Assembly (NCBI RefSeq): GCF_019752095.1
Contig: NZ_JAIEMO010000007.1
Span: 1 to 49,966, forward strand
Reading direction: 5' to 3'
Length of the DNA stretch: 49,966 bases
DNA from: Nitrosomonas sp.
Lineage (GTDB): Bacteria; Pseudomonadota; Gammaproteobacteria; Burkholderiales; Nitrosomonadaceae
The position numbers and the translations under genes were made by a program. The notes below the pieces were generated by a model. That model was not told the DNA's origin and searched no databases. It saw only the letters and a program-made list of their open reading frames with translations. Position 1 is the stretch's first letter. Every line of letters starts with the position of its first letter. Shown here piece after piece: positions 1 to 8,334 of this stretch.

Positions 1-47
1 ATCCAATGATTATTGAAAGAATAATAGCAAAGCATCGAGGAAAAATT

Positions 48-449
48 GTGCGAAATAAGCGATTATCAAAATACGGTGTTAGAAGAGTGACAGCGTTTGC
101 TGTAGCGGTAATTTTATTTTCTTTATTATTTCAAGTGAATTCTGTAATGGCTCATGCGACTTTAGTTAAATCTGATCCGCCTCGCAGAGCTACGCTTTCT
201 ACATCACCGAAACAAATACAGCTTTGGTTTAATGAAAAAATCGAAGGGTCTTATGCATCAGTAACAGTAGAAGACTCGAATAAAAAATTGGTTACTGAAA
301 ATATTCCAGAGGCAATTACAGATGATCCGAAGTCTATTGTATTAAATTTGCCCCAGATCCAACCCGGACGCTATACAGTTCATTATCGTGTGATGTCGGT
401 GGATGGTCATGTCATTGAGTCAGAATATGATTTTAGTATCAGAAAATAA
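48..449 (+). CDS. copC: CopC/YobA-family periplasmic copper-binding protein
   Basis: Small exported protein of the CopC family, which binds copper in the periplasm and hands it to the membrane protein CopD. An N-terminal hydrophobic segment ending in VMA-HATLVKSDPP gives a mature N-terminus starting with His, as in CopC copper sites. A second conserved His lies in the VDGHVIES motif near the C-terminus. I chose the GTG at 48 because GAGG at 37-40 lies 7 nt upstream; an in-frame ATG at 6 would add 14 charged residues and its upstream region is cut by the window edge. copD begins 16 nt after the stop, so the two are probably co-transcribed. In Nitrosomonas, copCD commonly follows amoCAB genes; whether that holds here lies outside the window. 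Confidence 0.85.
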   Translation: MRNKRLSKYGVRRVTAFAVAVILFSLLFQVNSVMAHATLVKSDPPRRATLSTSPKQIQLWFNEKIEGSYASVTVEDSNKKLVTENIPEAITDDPKSIVLNLPQIQPGRYTVHYRVMSVDGHVIESEYDFSIRK

Positions 450-465
450 TAACTCGTCGCAATAA

Positions 466-2490
466 ATGTTAGAAATAATTGCAGCATTAGCACGCTGGGT
501 TCAGCTTGTAGCAAATCTAATCTTATTAGGCAGTTGTGTATTTTTGATAATTACAAGTACTGCAAAACGAGCTCAGCCCAAAGTATGGATAGGACAACTA
601 GAGCGTTTATTTCCTTGGCTAGCTGTGAGTGTCCCGATAGGCTTGCTTGTAATCCTAAGTACAACCATAGTGCAGGTGACTGGAAGTCCTAGTAGTCTAG
701 GAGAGCATGAGGTTTGGCTGGGGCTGTTGGGAGATACGCGTGTAGGACAGATTTGGATTTTACGTTTTACAGCGGCAATACTCCTATTGCTGGCAGTTTT
801 ATACCTTTGCAAAGCATCTAGAGCGCGGTGGCGGTATGCTATGTGCGCTGCAATTGCGGTTTTGCCGCTCGCTGCAAGCTCATTAGCTAGTCATACCGCA
901 GCGGATGAATTCTCGGTAACAGCTGTAATGCCATATGTGCTTCATCTCATCCTGGCCGGTGTATGGTTTGGAGCTTTACCAGCTTTTATATTGCTAATTC
1001 TTGATAGACACAATGAGACAAACGAAAGGGTTATAAACTTCGAATTTGAGACACTGAAAAAGTTTTCATCAATTGCATTACCGACGATGCTACTGATTAT
1101 ATTTACTGGAATAGTGGTTGCTGATCAAATATTTGATGGCTATTATGCTGCATTAGTTGCGACTCCCTATGGTTGGTTTTTAAGCGCAAAAATATTTCTA
1201 TTAGCTATTATTCTTTTGATTGCTGCACGAGTACGTTCTTATTGGCTTCCTTTATTGAATTGTAAACAAGATTCTGATGTAAATAGCGGTAAAAGTGGAA
1301 TCAAGAAATGGGTTCGCATTGAATTTATTTTAGCATTACTACTACTACTGTTAGCGACGATAATTACCAATACAACGCCTGTAAAGAATGCGCTTATTGA
1401 GAACTGGCCATTTCCATTCCGATTCTCAGTTATTGCTACTTGGAATCAACCCAATGTTGCTAATCAAGTCTGGATTGGTTTGGCGGTTCTGGTGCTTGCT
1501 GCAGTGGTTTTGCAACTAGGTCGACTACGAAACTGGGGAATAAAGCGTCTAATTTTTATTCCAGCTATATTGTTTATATCTGGGGGGGCGATTGCGTTGC
1601 AACCTCTGACAATTCAAGCATATCCTGAAACTTATCGGAGACCACCGGTTCCTTTTGATGCAACTTCTGTGGCGCATGGTGCTGCTGTATTTGCACAACA
1701 TTGTGTTGAATGTCATGGTCTTCAGGGAATGGGTAATGGTATCAAGTCCCGGACTTTATCCACGAAACTGCCGGATTTACTCATTGAGCCGCATACCGTG
1801 GAGCATACGCCAGGAGATTTTTATAACTGGATTACGAATGGTATGGTGAATACGGATATGCCGGGTTACGCTGAGAAATTGTCCGATGAAGATCGATGGG
1901 ACCTGGTTAATTATATCCATGCATTGTCGCGCGGATATCAGGCACGGATTTTAACGTCAGAGATTGTGCCCAATAAAGCATATGTAAAGCCGCCGGTTTT
2001 TTCATACGGAACTCATGATGGAAGCTTTGGCACACTGCAAGAGTTTCGAGAAAATAAGACTGTTTTTCTGGTTGTCTTTTCATGGCCGCAATCTAGAGAT
2101 CGTTTGGAGCAGTTAAAACAAACTTATGAGCGATTAAAGGAACAAAATGTTGCGTTGCTTGCAGTGCCCAATAAAGATCTTGCTGCCGAAGATATGGAGC
2201 AATTAGTGGCTGAAGAGCTACCTTTTCCCATTGTTACGCAAAGCGCTGCTGAAATTGCGGAAAGCTATGCATTGTCACGCAGAACATTGAGTCATCCTGA
2301 TATTATCGGACGCGGAACAACTCCTGATCATATGGAGTTTATAATTGATAAAAGTGGCTATTTGCGTGCACGTTGGATTCCATCTGTAGATCACTCGGGA
2401 TGGACAGATATTGATCATCTGAGCCTGCAAATAAGTTTGCTAAATCGCGAGAAAATGAACACATCCTTTCCGGAAGATTTTGTCCGCTAA
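466..2490 (+). CDS. copD: CopD-cytochrome c-redoxin fusion protein
   Basis: A 674-residue multidomain membrane protein. Residues 1-390 hold about eight or nine hydrophobic segments of the CopD copper-import family, with a conserved SLASHTAAD His region. A periplasmic class I cytochrome c domain follows, with haem motif C413-V-E-C416-H417 and probable distal Met465 (TDMPGYAEKL). Residues about 500-674 look like a thioredoxin-fold/AhpC-type redoxin domain, but the position where CxxC would sit reads FSWPQSRD, so the redox cysteines are missing. The family suggests copper uptake across the inner membrane. The haem and dead redoxin suggest electron transfer or copper-state sensing, which is inference. 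It follows copC closely. Domain boundaries are estimated by eye. Confidence 0.85.
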   Translation: MLEIIAALARWVQLVANLILLGSCVFLIITSTAKRAQPKVWIGQLERLFPWLAVSVPIGLLVILSTTIVQVTGSPSSLGEHEVWLGLLGDTRVGQIWILRFTAAILLLLAVLYLCKASRARWRYAMCAAIAVLPLAASSLASHTAADEFSVTAVMPYVLHLILAGVWFGALPAFILLILDRHNETNERVINFEFETLKKFSSIALPTMLLIIFTGIVVADQIFDGYYAALVATPYGWFLSAKIFLLAIILLIAARVRSYWLPLLNCKQDSDVNSGKSGIKKWVRIEFILALLLLLLATIITNTTPVKNALIENWPFPFRFSVIATWNQPNVANQVWIGLAVLVLAAVVLQLGRLRNWGIKRLIFIPAILFISGGAIALQPLTIQAYPETYRRPPVPFDATSVAHGAAVFAQHCVECHGLQGMGNGIKSRTLSTKLPDLLIEPHTVEHTPGDFYNWITNGMVNTDMPGYAEKLSDEDRWDLVNYIHALSRGYQARILTSEIVPNKAYVKPPVFSYGTHDGSFGTLQEFRENKTVFLVVFSWPQSRDRLEQLKQTYERLKEQNVALLAVPNKDLAAEDMEQLVAEELPFPIVTQSAAEIAESYALSRRTLSHPDIIGRGTTPDHMEFIIDKSGYLRARWIPSVDHSGWTDIDHLSLQISLLNREKMNTSFPEDFVR

Positions 2491-2727
2491 CTCGTTAGCC
2501 ATTTAGAGAATGGAGTTTGCACGGCATTAACAACTACAGGCACGTTAGCTACTGGTCAGTTTAAGATTGGTGCGCAAGCGTCGGATGCAAATGGCCTCAT
2601 CATTTATAACAAGTCGACAGGTGCTTGCCTATATGATGCGGATGCTAATGGCGCTGGCGCTGCGGAGCAGATAGCTATGGTTGGTGTTGGATTGGACATG
2701 ACCCATGCGGATATTGTGGTAATTTAA
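2491..2727 (+). pseudogene. Remnant of an RTX/haemolysin-type calcium-binding protein C-terminus
   Basis: Directly after the copD stop, in the same frame, 78 codons stay open to a TAA at 2725-2727 with no start codon of their own. The translation includes GTLATGQFKIGAQASDANG, then IIYNKSTGACLYDADANG, then a tail ending THADIVVI. This is the typical last 60-70 residues of large type I-secreted RTX-like proteins (pattern: IIYD-TG-LYYDADGNG-AA-QIA-L, then ADF-V). With no upstream repeats it cannot be a working gene. I read it as the surviving 3' end of a deleted adhesin or haemolysin gene. The sharing of frame with copD is probably chance. Confidence 0.6.
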
Positions 2728-2769
2728 TCTGTGCTAGTTTTAATCTAATTTCTCAGATCATTTAGTAGG

Positions 2770-2818
2770 TCAGACTTGATCTGACAGTTATCCGGTTTGA
2801 CGCAGTGCGTGTCAGATC
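2770..2818. repeat. Palindromic TCTGAC repeats between copD and phoB
   Basis: GATCTGACA (2778-2786) is matched by TGTCAGATC (2810-2818), and GTCAGA (2770-2775) also pairs with TCTGAC (2780-2785). The structures lie between the convergent copD/RTX remnant and phoB and could form alternative hairpins. No clear U-tract follows on either strand. It may be a transcription end or the edge of an old insertion; the sequence does not decide. Confidence 0.4.
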
Positions 2819-2862
2819 GGGTCGCAACTACTGCATTTTGCAATTGACCTACCTTCTCGGTT

Positions 2863-3591
2863 TTATCCTATACTTTCTTCGCTGCGTTCGACAGAAAACC
2901 GGTAACCAGTCCCTCGCACGGTTTGCACCAGATTTTCTTTACCAACCGTTTCAAGAATTTTGCGTAGCCTGCGGATATGCACATCGACGGTACGGTCCTC
3001 GATAAAAACATGATCACCCCAGACACGATCAAGCAATTGGGCACGCGTATGTACGCGTTCCTTATACGCCATCAGAAAGTGCAGTAAGCGAAATTCTGTG
3101 GGTCCTAGTATGATTTCTGTGAGCTTTGTAGAATCATGCTCAGGGAACATATGCACTCTGTGTGTTGTAGGATCCAGCTTCAACCCACCAATCTCGATAA
3201 TTTCATCGGACATCTCGGGTAAACGACGACGCAGCACCGCCTTGATCCGCGCAAGTAACTCACGGGGTGAGAATGGTTTAGTAATGTAATCATCTGCTCC
3301 AGCTTCCAGACCGGCAATTTTGTCGTTTTCTTGAATCCGGGCTGTCAACATGATGATCGGAATGGTTTTGGTGCGTTCCTCGCGCCGTAAATTTCGAGCG
3401 AATTCTAAACCGGTGATATCAGGCAACATCCAATCCAGCAACACCAAATCAGGTAACACATTGTTAATCAGAAGTTTTGCGTGTGTCGCATCGCTCGCAC
3501 ATAAAACCATATGACCAGCTTTTTTTAAATTAAGCGCGATCAATTCCTGAATTGCAAGTTCATCTTCGACAATCAGTATTGTTACAGCCAT
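2863..3591 (-). CDS. phoB: Phosphate regulon response regulator PhoB
   Basis: OmpR/PhoB-class two-component regulator of about 242 residues that activates phosphate-starvation genes by binding PHO boxes. Receiver domain residues 1-120 have the acidic pair VEDE, phospho-acceptor Asp in LLDWMLPDITG, Thr in MLTAR and Lys in ITKPFSPREL. The C-terminal winged helix carries DRTVDVHIRRLRK and VQTVRGTGYRFS. I chose the ATG at 3591, with GGAG 6 nt upstream; a TTG directly before it is less likely. A strong PHO box precedes it, so it should be autoregulated. The sensor gene phoR, normally next door, is absent: downstream lies the convergent copD region. Confidence 0.93.
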   Translation of the reverse strand: MAVTILIVEDELAIQELIALNLKKAGHMVLCASDATHAKLLINNVLPDLVLLDWMLPDITGLEFARNLRREERTKTIPIIMLTARIQENDKIAGLEAGADDYITKPFSPRELLARIKAVLRRRLPEMSDEIIEIGGLKLDPTTHRVHMFPEHDSTKLTEIILGPTEFRLLHFLMAYKERVHTRAQLLDRVWGDHVFIEDRTVDVHIRRLRKILETVGKENLVQTVRGTGYRFSVERSEESIG

Positions 3592-3634
3592 CAACTACTC
3601 CATTGATATTCACTATCAGCTAATAGATGTTGTA

Positions 3635-3668
3635 ATAATATTAATAAAGCATGACATATTTATGACAA
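3635..3668 (-). promoter_or_regulatory. PHO box and -10 element of phoB
   Basis: On the minus strand 3651-3668 reads TTGTCATAAATATGTCAT, matching 16 of 18 positions of the enterobacterial PHO box CTGTCATAAATCTGTCAT. Exactly 10 nt further on is TATTAT (3635-3640), a 5/6 match to a sigma-70 -10 hexamer, which is the arrangement of PhoB-activated promoters. The box ends 59 nt before the phoB ATG. Confidence 0.85.
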
Positions 3669-3730
3669 TCTGATGAATGTCATAAATTTATCTCATGGAA
3701 AGTTGATTGATGCCCGTGATTTCAATCAAG

Positions 3731-4177
3731 TCAATCAACCGCATCGGGTGAAAAACGAATGGAAACAATCCGCAGTAACGTCAGTATTGTAATGGCAGCA
3801 ATATGGAGACCCACTTCCAGCAAGGTGTATTCTTTATACCAAAGTCCGATCAATTCTCCGATCAACACGACCAGTGCGACATCCAGAATGAAAGTTACTT
3901 TTACACGTCCGAGAGCCAAGTAGGAATGCAAGATACGTATCAGTTCCAGTAATGCCAGGATCAGCACGATATCTACAATGATGCGCTCGGCGACATGTGC
4001 CCACCCATTTTTCACAATATCAAGCAGACTCAATATTAAATTCAAAATGCCCGCACCTATCCATAAATAGAGTGCAAGCATCAGTACACCCACAATCAAC
4101 TGGATGGCACGAATGTGCCAATCGGTATCGGTTAACTGAAATGTACCATTTCTTTTTATTATCTTGGGATTAATCAT
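3731..4177 (-). CDS. psiE: Phosphate-starvation-inducible PsiE family membrane protein
   Basis: Inner-membrane protein of 148 residues with four predicted hydrophobic helices (about residues 25-50, 65-85, 95-112 and 118-138). The conserved layout, including ALLELIRILHSYLALGRVK between helices 2 and 3, is that of the PsiE family. The biochemical role of PsiE is not established. In Escherichia coli the gene is induced by phosphate starvation through PhoB, and here a near-consensus PHO box lies 50 nt upstream. It sits just upstream of phoB on the same strand, but phoB has its own box, so the two may be separate units. The family call is strong; the function is unknown. Confidence 0.85.
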   Translation of the reverse strand: MINPKIIKRNGTFQLTDTDWHIRAIQLIVGVLMLALYLWIGAGILNLILSLLDIVKNGWAHVAERIIVDIVLILALLELIRILHSYLALGRVKVTFILDVALVVLIGELIGLWYKEYTLLEVGLHIAAITILTLLRIVSIRFSPDAVD

Positions 4178-4211
4178 TCTGCGATTCCGGTATTGAGTGA
4201 CTTGGATGCTT

Positions 4212-4245
4212 ATCTTAGTGAAGCAATATGAAAGATTTATGACAT
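4212..4245 (-). promoter_or_regulatory. PHO box and -10 element of psiE
   Basis: The minus strand at 4228-4245 reads ATGTCATAAATCTTTCAT, 16/18 to the PHO box consensus. The hexamer TAAGAT (4212-4217, 4/6 to TATAAT) follows after exactly 10 nt. The box ends 50 nt before the psiE start codon. Confidence 0.83.
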
Positions 4246-4325
4246 CGCAAAAGATTGCATTGCCCGAGCATTCAGTTTGACACTCTGATAAAACGATTCT
4301 GATTTATCCCAATGGAATTGATTAA

Positions 4326-4359
4326 ATGACATCGAACTGTCATGAAAGTGAAATATTCA
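4326..4359 (+). promoter_or_regulatory. Candidate PHO box before the TonB-system operon
   Basis: ATGACATCGAACTGTCAT at 4326-4343 matches the PHO consensus at 13/18 with a perfect second half-site. TATTCA (3/6 to a -10) lies 10 nt downstream. The box ends 52 nt before the ATG at 4396, the same geometry as the psiE and phoB boxes. The match is weaker, so binding by PhoB is inference. Confidence 0.5.
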
Positions 4360-4395
4360 ACTTGTAGTATGCATGGCATTGTTGATGAGGAAATT

Positions 4396-5166
4396 ATGCA
4401 TAACCACTTTTCAAAAAAAATAGCTTCAATCTCCAGTTTGATGATCTTGTTGTTAAATACTCCTGTGGCGATGGGGAATAGCCTGGAAAACCTAGCTAAA
4501 TCATTGGCCAAAATTCGCGGCGAAGTCGAAACACTGCAGACGCAGTTGGATCTTGATAAGGAGAAGCATGGCAGCAGAATGATTGCGCTTAATTCGCAAT
4601 TGGCAGATTTGAGTGTTGAAGAACGTCGGCAAAAACTGAGTATCGAGAAGTTGCAACATTCCATCGAAAAATTGGGTGTTACAGCGAAACAGGCAGAGCA
4701 ATCAGGTGAAAGTCTGAAGCCAGTTCTGCTGGCGGCACTGGGTGAATATAGGTTGCATATTCAAACCGGATTTCCATTCAAAATGGAAGATCGCGTCAAG
4801 GCGATCAGTGACCTGGAAAATAATTTGATCAATCAGCAAATAGATCCCAATAAAGCGGTCAACCAAACTTGGTCATTGATCGAAGATGAAATTCGTCTGA
4901 GCAAAGAAAACGGCATTTACCAGCAAACGGTAACGCTTAATGGAGAAAAAGTGCTGGTGGATATCGCGAAACTGGGTACGGTGTTTCTCTTCTTCCAAAC
5001 CAAGGACAACCAAAGCGGAATGGCTAAAAAACTGGCACAAGGCGGTTGGCAGTTTGAAATTGTGGATAACGCCGGTGATAGGGAGCGAATCAGAAATTTG
5101 TTTGATTCATTGAAGAAGCAAATTCGCCAAGGTTATTTTGAATTACCGAATCCGTTAAAAAAATGA
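4396..5166 (+). CDS. DUF3450 family periplasmic protein of a TonB2-like system
   Basis: About 256 residues: a signal peptide (hydrophobic SLMILLLNTPVAMG), a long coiled coil over roughly residues 28-100 rich in Glu/Gln/Lys, and a globular C-terminal half. This is the DUF3450 family, whose genes typically open clusters of the kind DUF3450-ttpC-exbB2-exbD2-tonB2-TPR described in Vibrio. The molecular role is unknown; an accessory function in the TonB complex is likely. I chose the ATG at 4396 because GAGG (4387-4390) precedes it. An upstream in-frame ATG at 4342 would overlap the candidate PHO box and put 18 residues before the signal peptide. The stop overlaps the next start (ATGA), which indicates translational coupling. 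Confidence 0.85.
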   Translation: MHNHFSKKIASISSLMILLLNTPVAMGNSLENLAKSLAKIRGEVETLQTQLDLDKEKHGSRMIALNSQLADLSVEERRQKLSIEKLQHSIEKLGVTAKQAEQSGESLKPVLLAALGEYRLHIQTGFPFKMEDRVKAISDLENNLINQQIDPNKAVNQTWSLIEDEIRLSKENGIYQQTVTLNGEKVLVDIAKLGTVFLFFQTKDNQSGMAKKLAQGGWQFEIVDNAGDRERIRNLFDSLKKQIRQGYFELPNPLKK

Positions 5167-6656
5167 AAATAATATTATCGATCCTGACAGTGTTAATAGT
5201 CTCGTCCAGTTCGGTTTTCGCGCAAGATCAGAAAGACGCTGGAGCCGCCGAGAACCGATCGGTTTCAGTACCTGAAAGAAAACCTGAATCGGCTCCTGCC
5301 AATAAACAGAATTCAGCCAAGCAAAATACCATTAGCTTGGAGACGGCTTATAAGCGTGAATATGCTTTTCTGGAAGCACAGAAACGCGAATTGACTGAGC
5401 GCTTGAGAACCTATCAAGCTAGCGCTAGTCGGGAGGAGCAGGCGCTGAGTGGGAAAGTCAATGCGCTTGAACGCAGCTCAGTTGAACGTTCAGCCAAAAT
5501 TGATCAGCTAAATGCACAACTTACCGAGTCGGAGCACAAGGAAGCTGCGGTTGTAGAACGTAGCGATGCTCTGGAAACCACTTATTTGCAAGCAGAAGCA
5601 ACCTTGAGGAATCATGGCATAGAAATGCCCGAAGCGATGAAAGAAGCCAAGGATAATGATCCAATCAAGGTTGATTTTTTGTTTAAGCAAGCATTGTCTT
5701 TACTCCAAAATCTCGGTGCAATTCAGACAAAAGCGGGGCATTTTTTCTTAGCCAGCGGTAAGCAGGTTGAGGGATCATTAATTCATCTGGGTAATATCGC
5801 AGCCTATGGTATCAGTAACGATGGCGGCGGAAGTTTGGTGCCTGCGGGTGGCGGCGATTTCAAGGTTTGGAAGAATGCGGGTGCTGAAAACGCGGCTACT
5901 TTGAGAAAAAACGAACAGCCAGATGTTTTGCAGTTGTATTTATTTGAATCACGCACCAGTGCAATTGATGAATCTCCTGAAAAAAACATCATAGGTATTA
6001 TCGATTCTGGTGGCCCAATTGGTTGGATTATCGTGATGCTGGGTGGTATTGCGGCCTTGTTGGTTCTGATCAGAGCGAAGTTATTACGAACAAATAGCTC
6101 TAACAACCAGCAATTGACGGAACAAATTATTGGCCAGCTAGCTTCCGGTGATCTGGAGGTTGCCAAGAAAAGCTGTGAAGACAATTCATCCGCGATCGGG
6201 CGCGTGTTGCACTATACCCTGCGCCATTTGAAAGATGACCGGGATCACATGGAAGGCATTGTATACGAAGCCATTCTGCAGGAATCCGGCCCATTAGATC
6301 GTTTTGGTGCAGCGATATTGGTGATCGCCTCCGTGGCACCCCTGCTCGGTTTGCTGGGTACGGTAACTGGCATGATCGAAACCTTTGACATGATTACCGA
6401 ATTTGGTACTGGTGATCCTAAGTTGTTGTCAGACGGTATTTCGATTGCCTTGGTAACAACGCAATTGGGCTTGATCGTAGCAATTCCAATATTGATGCTG
6501 GGTTCATTGCTGTCCTCCTGGGCCAAAAATATTAAACGTGACATGGAGCATTCAGCGCTCAGAATCATCAATGTTTTTCTGGGTGGTGGGCTTGATAGCG
6601 ATGAAGTGAGTGTGCCCACTGTGGACGAGACTGCTCTGGTTTTAGGTAATACTTGA
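5163..6656 (+). CDS. ttpC: TtpC-like MotA/TolQ/ExbB-family protein with periplasmic coiled coil
   Basis: A 497-residue inner-membrane protein. Residues 1-20 are a signal peptide (ending SSVFAQ). Residues about 50-135 form a periplasmic coiled coil, followed by a globular region, a membrane helix at about 283-303 (GWIIVMLGGIAALLVLI), and a MotA/ExbB domain with two more helices containing APLLGLLGTVTGMIETF and the LVTTQLGLIVAIPILML segment. This architecture matches TtpC, the extra component needed by Vibrio TonB2 systems, and differs from ordinary ExbB, which is about 200-240 residues. The start overlaps the DUF3450 stop by 4 nt, and exbB follows after 1 nt. It probably helps convert proton-motive force into motion of TonB. 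Confidence 0.85.
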   Translation: MKIILSILTVLIVSSSSVFAQDQKDAGAAENRSVSVPERKPESAPANKQNSAKQNTISLETAYKREYAFLEAQKRELTERLRTYQASASREEQALSGKVNALERSSVERSAKIDQLNAQLTESEHKEAAVVERSDALETTYLQAEATLRNHGIEMPEAMKEAKDNDPIKVDFLFKQALSLLQNLGAIQTKAGHFFLASGKQVEGSLIHLGNIAAYGISNDGGGSLVPAGGGDFKVWKNAGAENAATLRKNEQPDVLQLYLFESRTSAIDESPEKNIIGIIDSGGPIGWIIVMLGGIAALLVLIRAKLLRTNSSNNQQLTEQIIGQLASGDLEVAKKSCEDNSSAIGRVLHYTLRHLKDDRDHMEGIVYEAILQESGPLDRFGAAILVIASVAPLLGLLGTVTGMIETFDMITEFGTGDPKLLSDGISIALVTTQLGLIVAIPILMLGSLLSSWAKNIKRDMEHSALRIINVFLGGGLDSDEVSVPTVDETALVLGNT

Positions 6657-6657
6657 A

Positions 6658-7281
6658 ATGGATTTGTCGGAATACATTCTGATAATAAAACAATTGCTTG
6701 CTGCGGGTGGAGTTGTGATGCCTCCTTTAGTGCTGTGTATCTTGTTGCTTTGGTATGGCCTAGGTTATCGATTTTGGGTGATGAAATCGCCAAAAAGAAT
6801 CGGTGTGCGCGATTTGTTGAAATATTACCAACAGCATGATGACAAACCGGCCAGAAGTATCGTTGCTCAGGCTATTAAGCAAGGCGTTCGGTTGCAAAAA
6901 AAAGGTGTGAAAAATCTGCGGCGTCATTTGGATGCGGCTTTTTATGAATATGAAAGAGAGATCCGCAAATTTTCTGTTTTGGTGCGCATCGTCATCATCA
7001 TTTCTCCTTTGTTGGGTTTATTGGGAACTGTGATTGGGATGATCGAAACATTTGATTCATTGGCAACAATGACTTTGTATTCCCAATCCGGTGGTATTGC
7101 GGGTGGTATTTCACAGGCTCTGTTTACTACCCAGATGGGTCTTACAGTCGCCATTCCCGGTTTGTTGGCACACAGCATCCTAAACCGAAAACAGCACCAA
7201 ATAGAGTTGGATCTTTCACAAGCCAAAGATTTGCTGTGTCATCAGATCCATAGTCATCACCCAACCAAGAGTCCTTCATGA
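6658..7281 (+). CDS. exbB: ExbB-family proton channel subunit
   Basis: A 207-residue member of the MotA/TolQ/ExbB family with an N-terminal membrane helix (about residues 18-38) and two C-terminal helices. These include VIIISPLLGLLGTVIGMIETF and QALFTTQMGLTVAIPGLLAH, the conserved proton-channel core. It forms the stator with ExbD that energises TonB. The gene is immediately downstream of ttpC and overlaps exbD by 4 nt, so the subunits are made together. Having two ExbB-like genes in tandem is the hallmark of the TonB2/TtpC type of system. Confidence 0.92.
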   Translation: MDLSEYILIIKQLLAAGGVVMPPLVLCILLLWYGLGYRFWVMKSPKRIGVRDLLKYYQQHDDKPARSIVAQAIKQGVRLQKKGVKNLRRHLDAAFYEYEREIRKFSVLVRIVIIISPLLGLLGTVIGMIETFDSLATMTLYSQSGGIAGGISQALFTTQMGLTVAIPGLLAHSILNRKQHQIELDLSQAKDLLCHQIHSHHPTKSPS

Positions 7282-7685
7282 TGAGAAACCAAGAATCTGC
7301 CGAAGTCGAAACCACCATCGATATGGCGCCATTGATCGATATCGTTTTTATCTTATTGATCTTTTTTATGGTGACGACGACTTTTGTTAAAGATATGAAA
7401 CTGGAGTTGGAGCGGCCCAAGGCTAATAGTGCTGTAGCCGCATCGAGCAAGGCGATTCGTTTATTTATTGATCGCAACGGAGATACCTATATGGATGGTG
7501 AACCCGTTCGGCTGTGGTTGATACAAAGCAAGTTACGTGATGCGCTAAGTACTGCCTCCAACAAAATTGTTCTGGTAGTAACGGATGAAGGTGTGCCGGC
7601 GGGAAGATTGGTAGAAGTAGTGGATCAGGCGCGTTTGGCAGGGGCCGAAAGCGTTGGTGTTGCAACTAAAAAAGAAGCGGGGTAG
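7278..7685 (+). CDS. exbD: ExbD-family biopolymer transport protein
   Basis: A 135-residue ExbD/TolR protein. One N-terminal membrane helix contains the essential Asp in MAPLIDIVFILLIFFMVTTT, the proton-carrying residue of the family. A periplasmic domain follows, ending in the typical VVDQARLAGAESVGVAT. It overlaps the end of exbB (ATGA) and is followed by tonB after 5 nt. Its length and motif are normal for the family, with nothing missing. Confidence 0.93.
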   Translation: MMRNQESAEVETTIDMAPLIDIVFILLIFFMVTTTFVKDMKLELERPKANSAVAASSKAIRLFIDRNGDTYMDGEPVRLWLIQSKLRDALSTASNKIVLVVTDEGVPAGRLVEVVDQARLAGAESVGVATKKEAG

Positions 7686-7690
7686 AGAAA

Positions 7691-8326
7691 ATGAGAACAA
7701 TAAATATGAAACAACATTTGGCTGGAGCCGTGTCAATGTTATTTGGCCTGGTGTTCGTGTTTGGGTTGATCGTGATATTAAATCACTACATGGGAAAGAT
7801 TGAAAGAACACCACCTCAGGAAGTGACAGAAATTTCCATGACGCGGGAGATCAAACAAGAACCCAAGAAAGAAATTAAGAAAGTGGAGCCCAAAAGGCAA
7901 GTATCTCGTCCACAAGCACCCACACCTTTCAAAGGACTGGATACCGCGCTTTCCGGCATAGATCTAGGTTCACTGGGCTTGGATAACGGGCAACGCGACA
8001 TTGACGACAGTTTACTCGGGAAAACCGGTAACGCTGTCATGACAGCCGACTTAGTGGATATTCCACCCAAGCCGATTGCGCGAGGGTCGTTCAAATACCC
8101 ACCGACGGCCAAAAGGAATGGCGTCAAGGGCTATGTTGTTCTGTCGGTATTGGTTGAAACTGATGGTTCTGTCAATCAGGTACAAGTGCTGGAATCCAGT
8201 CCATCCGGAATTTTTGATGCGGCAGCGCTGCAGGGCATTCGTGCCTGGCAATTTGAACCGGCTAAGTACAAAGGCGACATCGTTCGTGTCTGGGCCAAAC
8301 AAAAAATTCGCTTTGATTTATCTTGA
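7691..8326 (+). CDS. tonB: TonB energy transducer
   Basis: A 211-residue TonB protein. It has a single N-terminal membrane anchor (about residues 12-33, MLFGLVFVFGLIVILNHYM), a Lys/Glu/Pro-rich linker (KQEPKKEIKKVEPKRQV), a spacer, and a C-terminal TonB domain at about 133-211. That domain has YPPTAKRNGVKGYVVL and AWQFEPAKYKG motifs. It spans the periplasm and pulls on the TonB box of outer-membrane receptors. The linker is short compared with E. coli TonB, as is usual for TonB2-type proteins. A dedicated receptor gene lies 1.3 kb downstream. Confidence 0.92.
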   Translation: MRTINMKQHLAGAVSMLFGLVFVFGLIVILNHYMGKIERTPPQEVTEISMTREIKQEPKKEIKKVEPKRQVSRPQAPTPFKGLDTALSGIDLGSLGLDNGQRDIDDSLLGKTGNAVMTADLVDIPPKPIARGSFKYPPTAKRNGVKGYVVLSVLVETDGSVNQVQVLESSPSGIFDAAALQGIRAWQFEPAKYKGDIVRVWAKQKIRFDLS

Positions 8327-8334
8327 TAGTTGAT

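Noticed and set aside
8033..8046. Palindrome CTGTCATGACAG resembling PHO half-sites
   Set aside because: It lies inside the tonB coding region, is inverted rather than direct, and no gene start follows.
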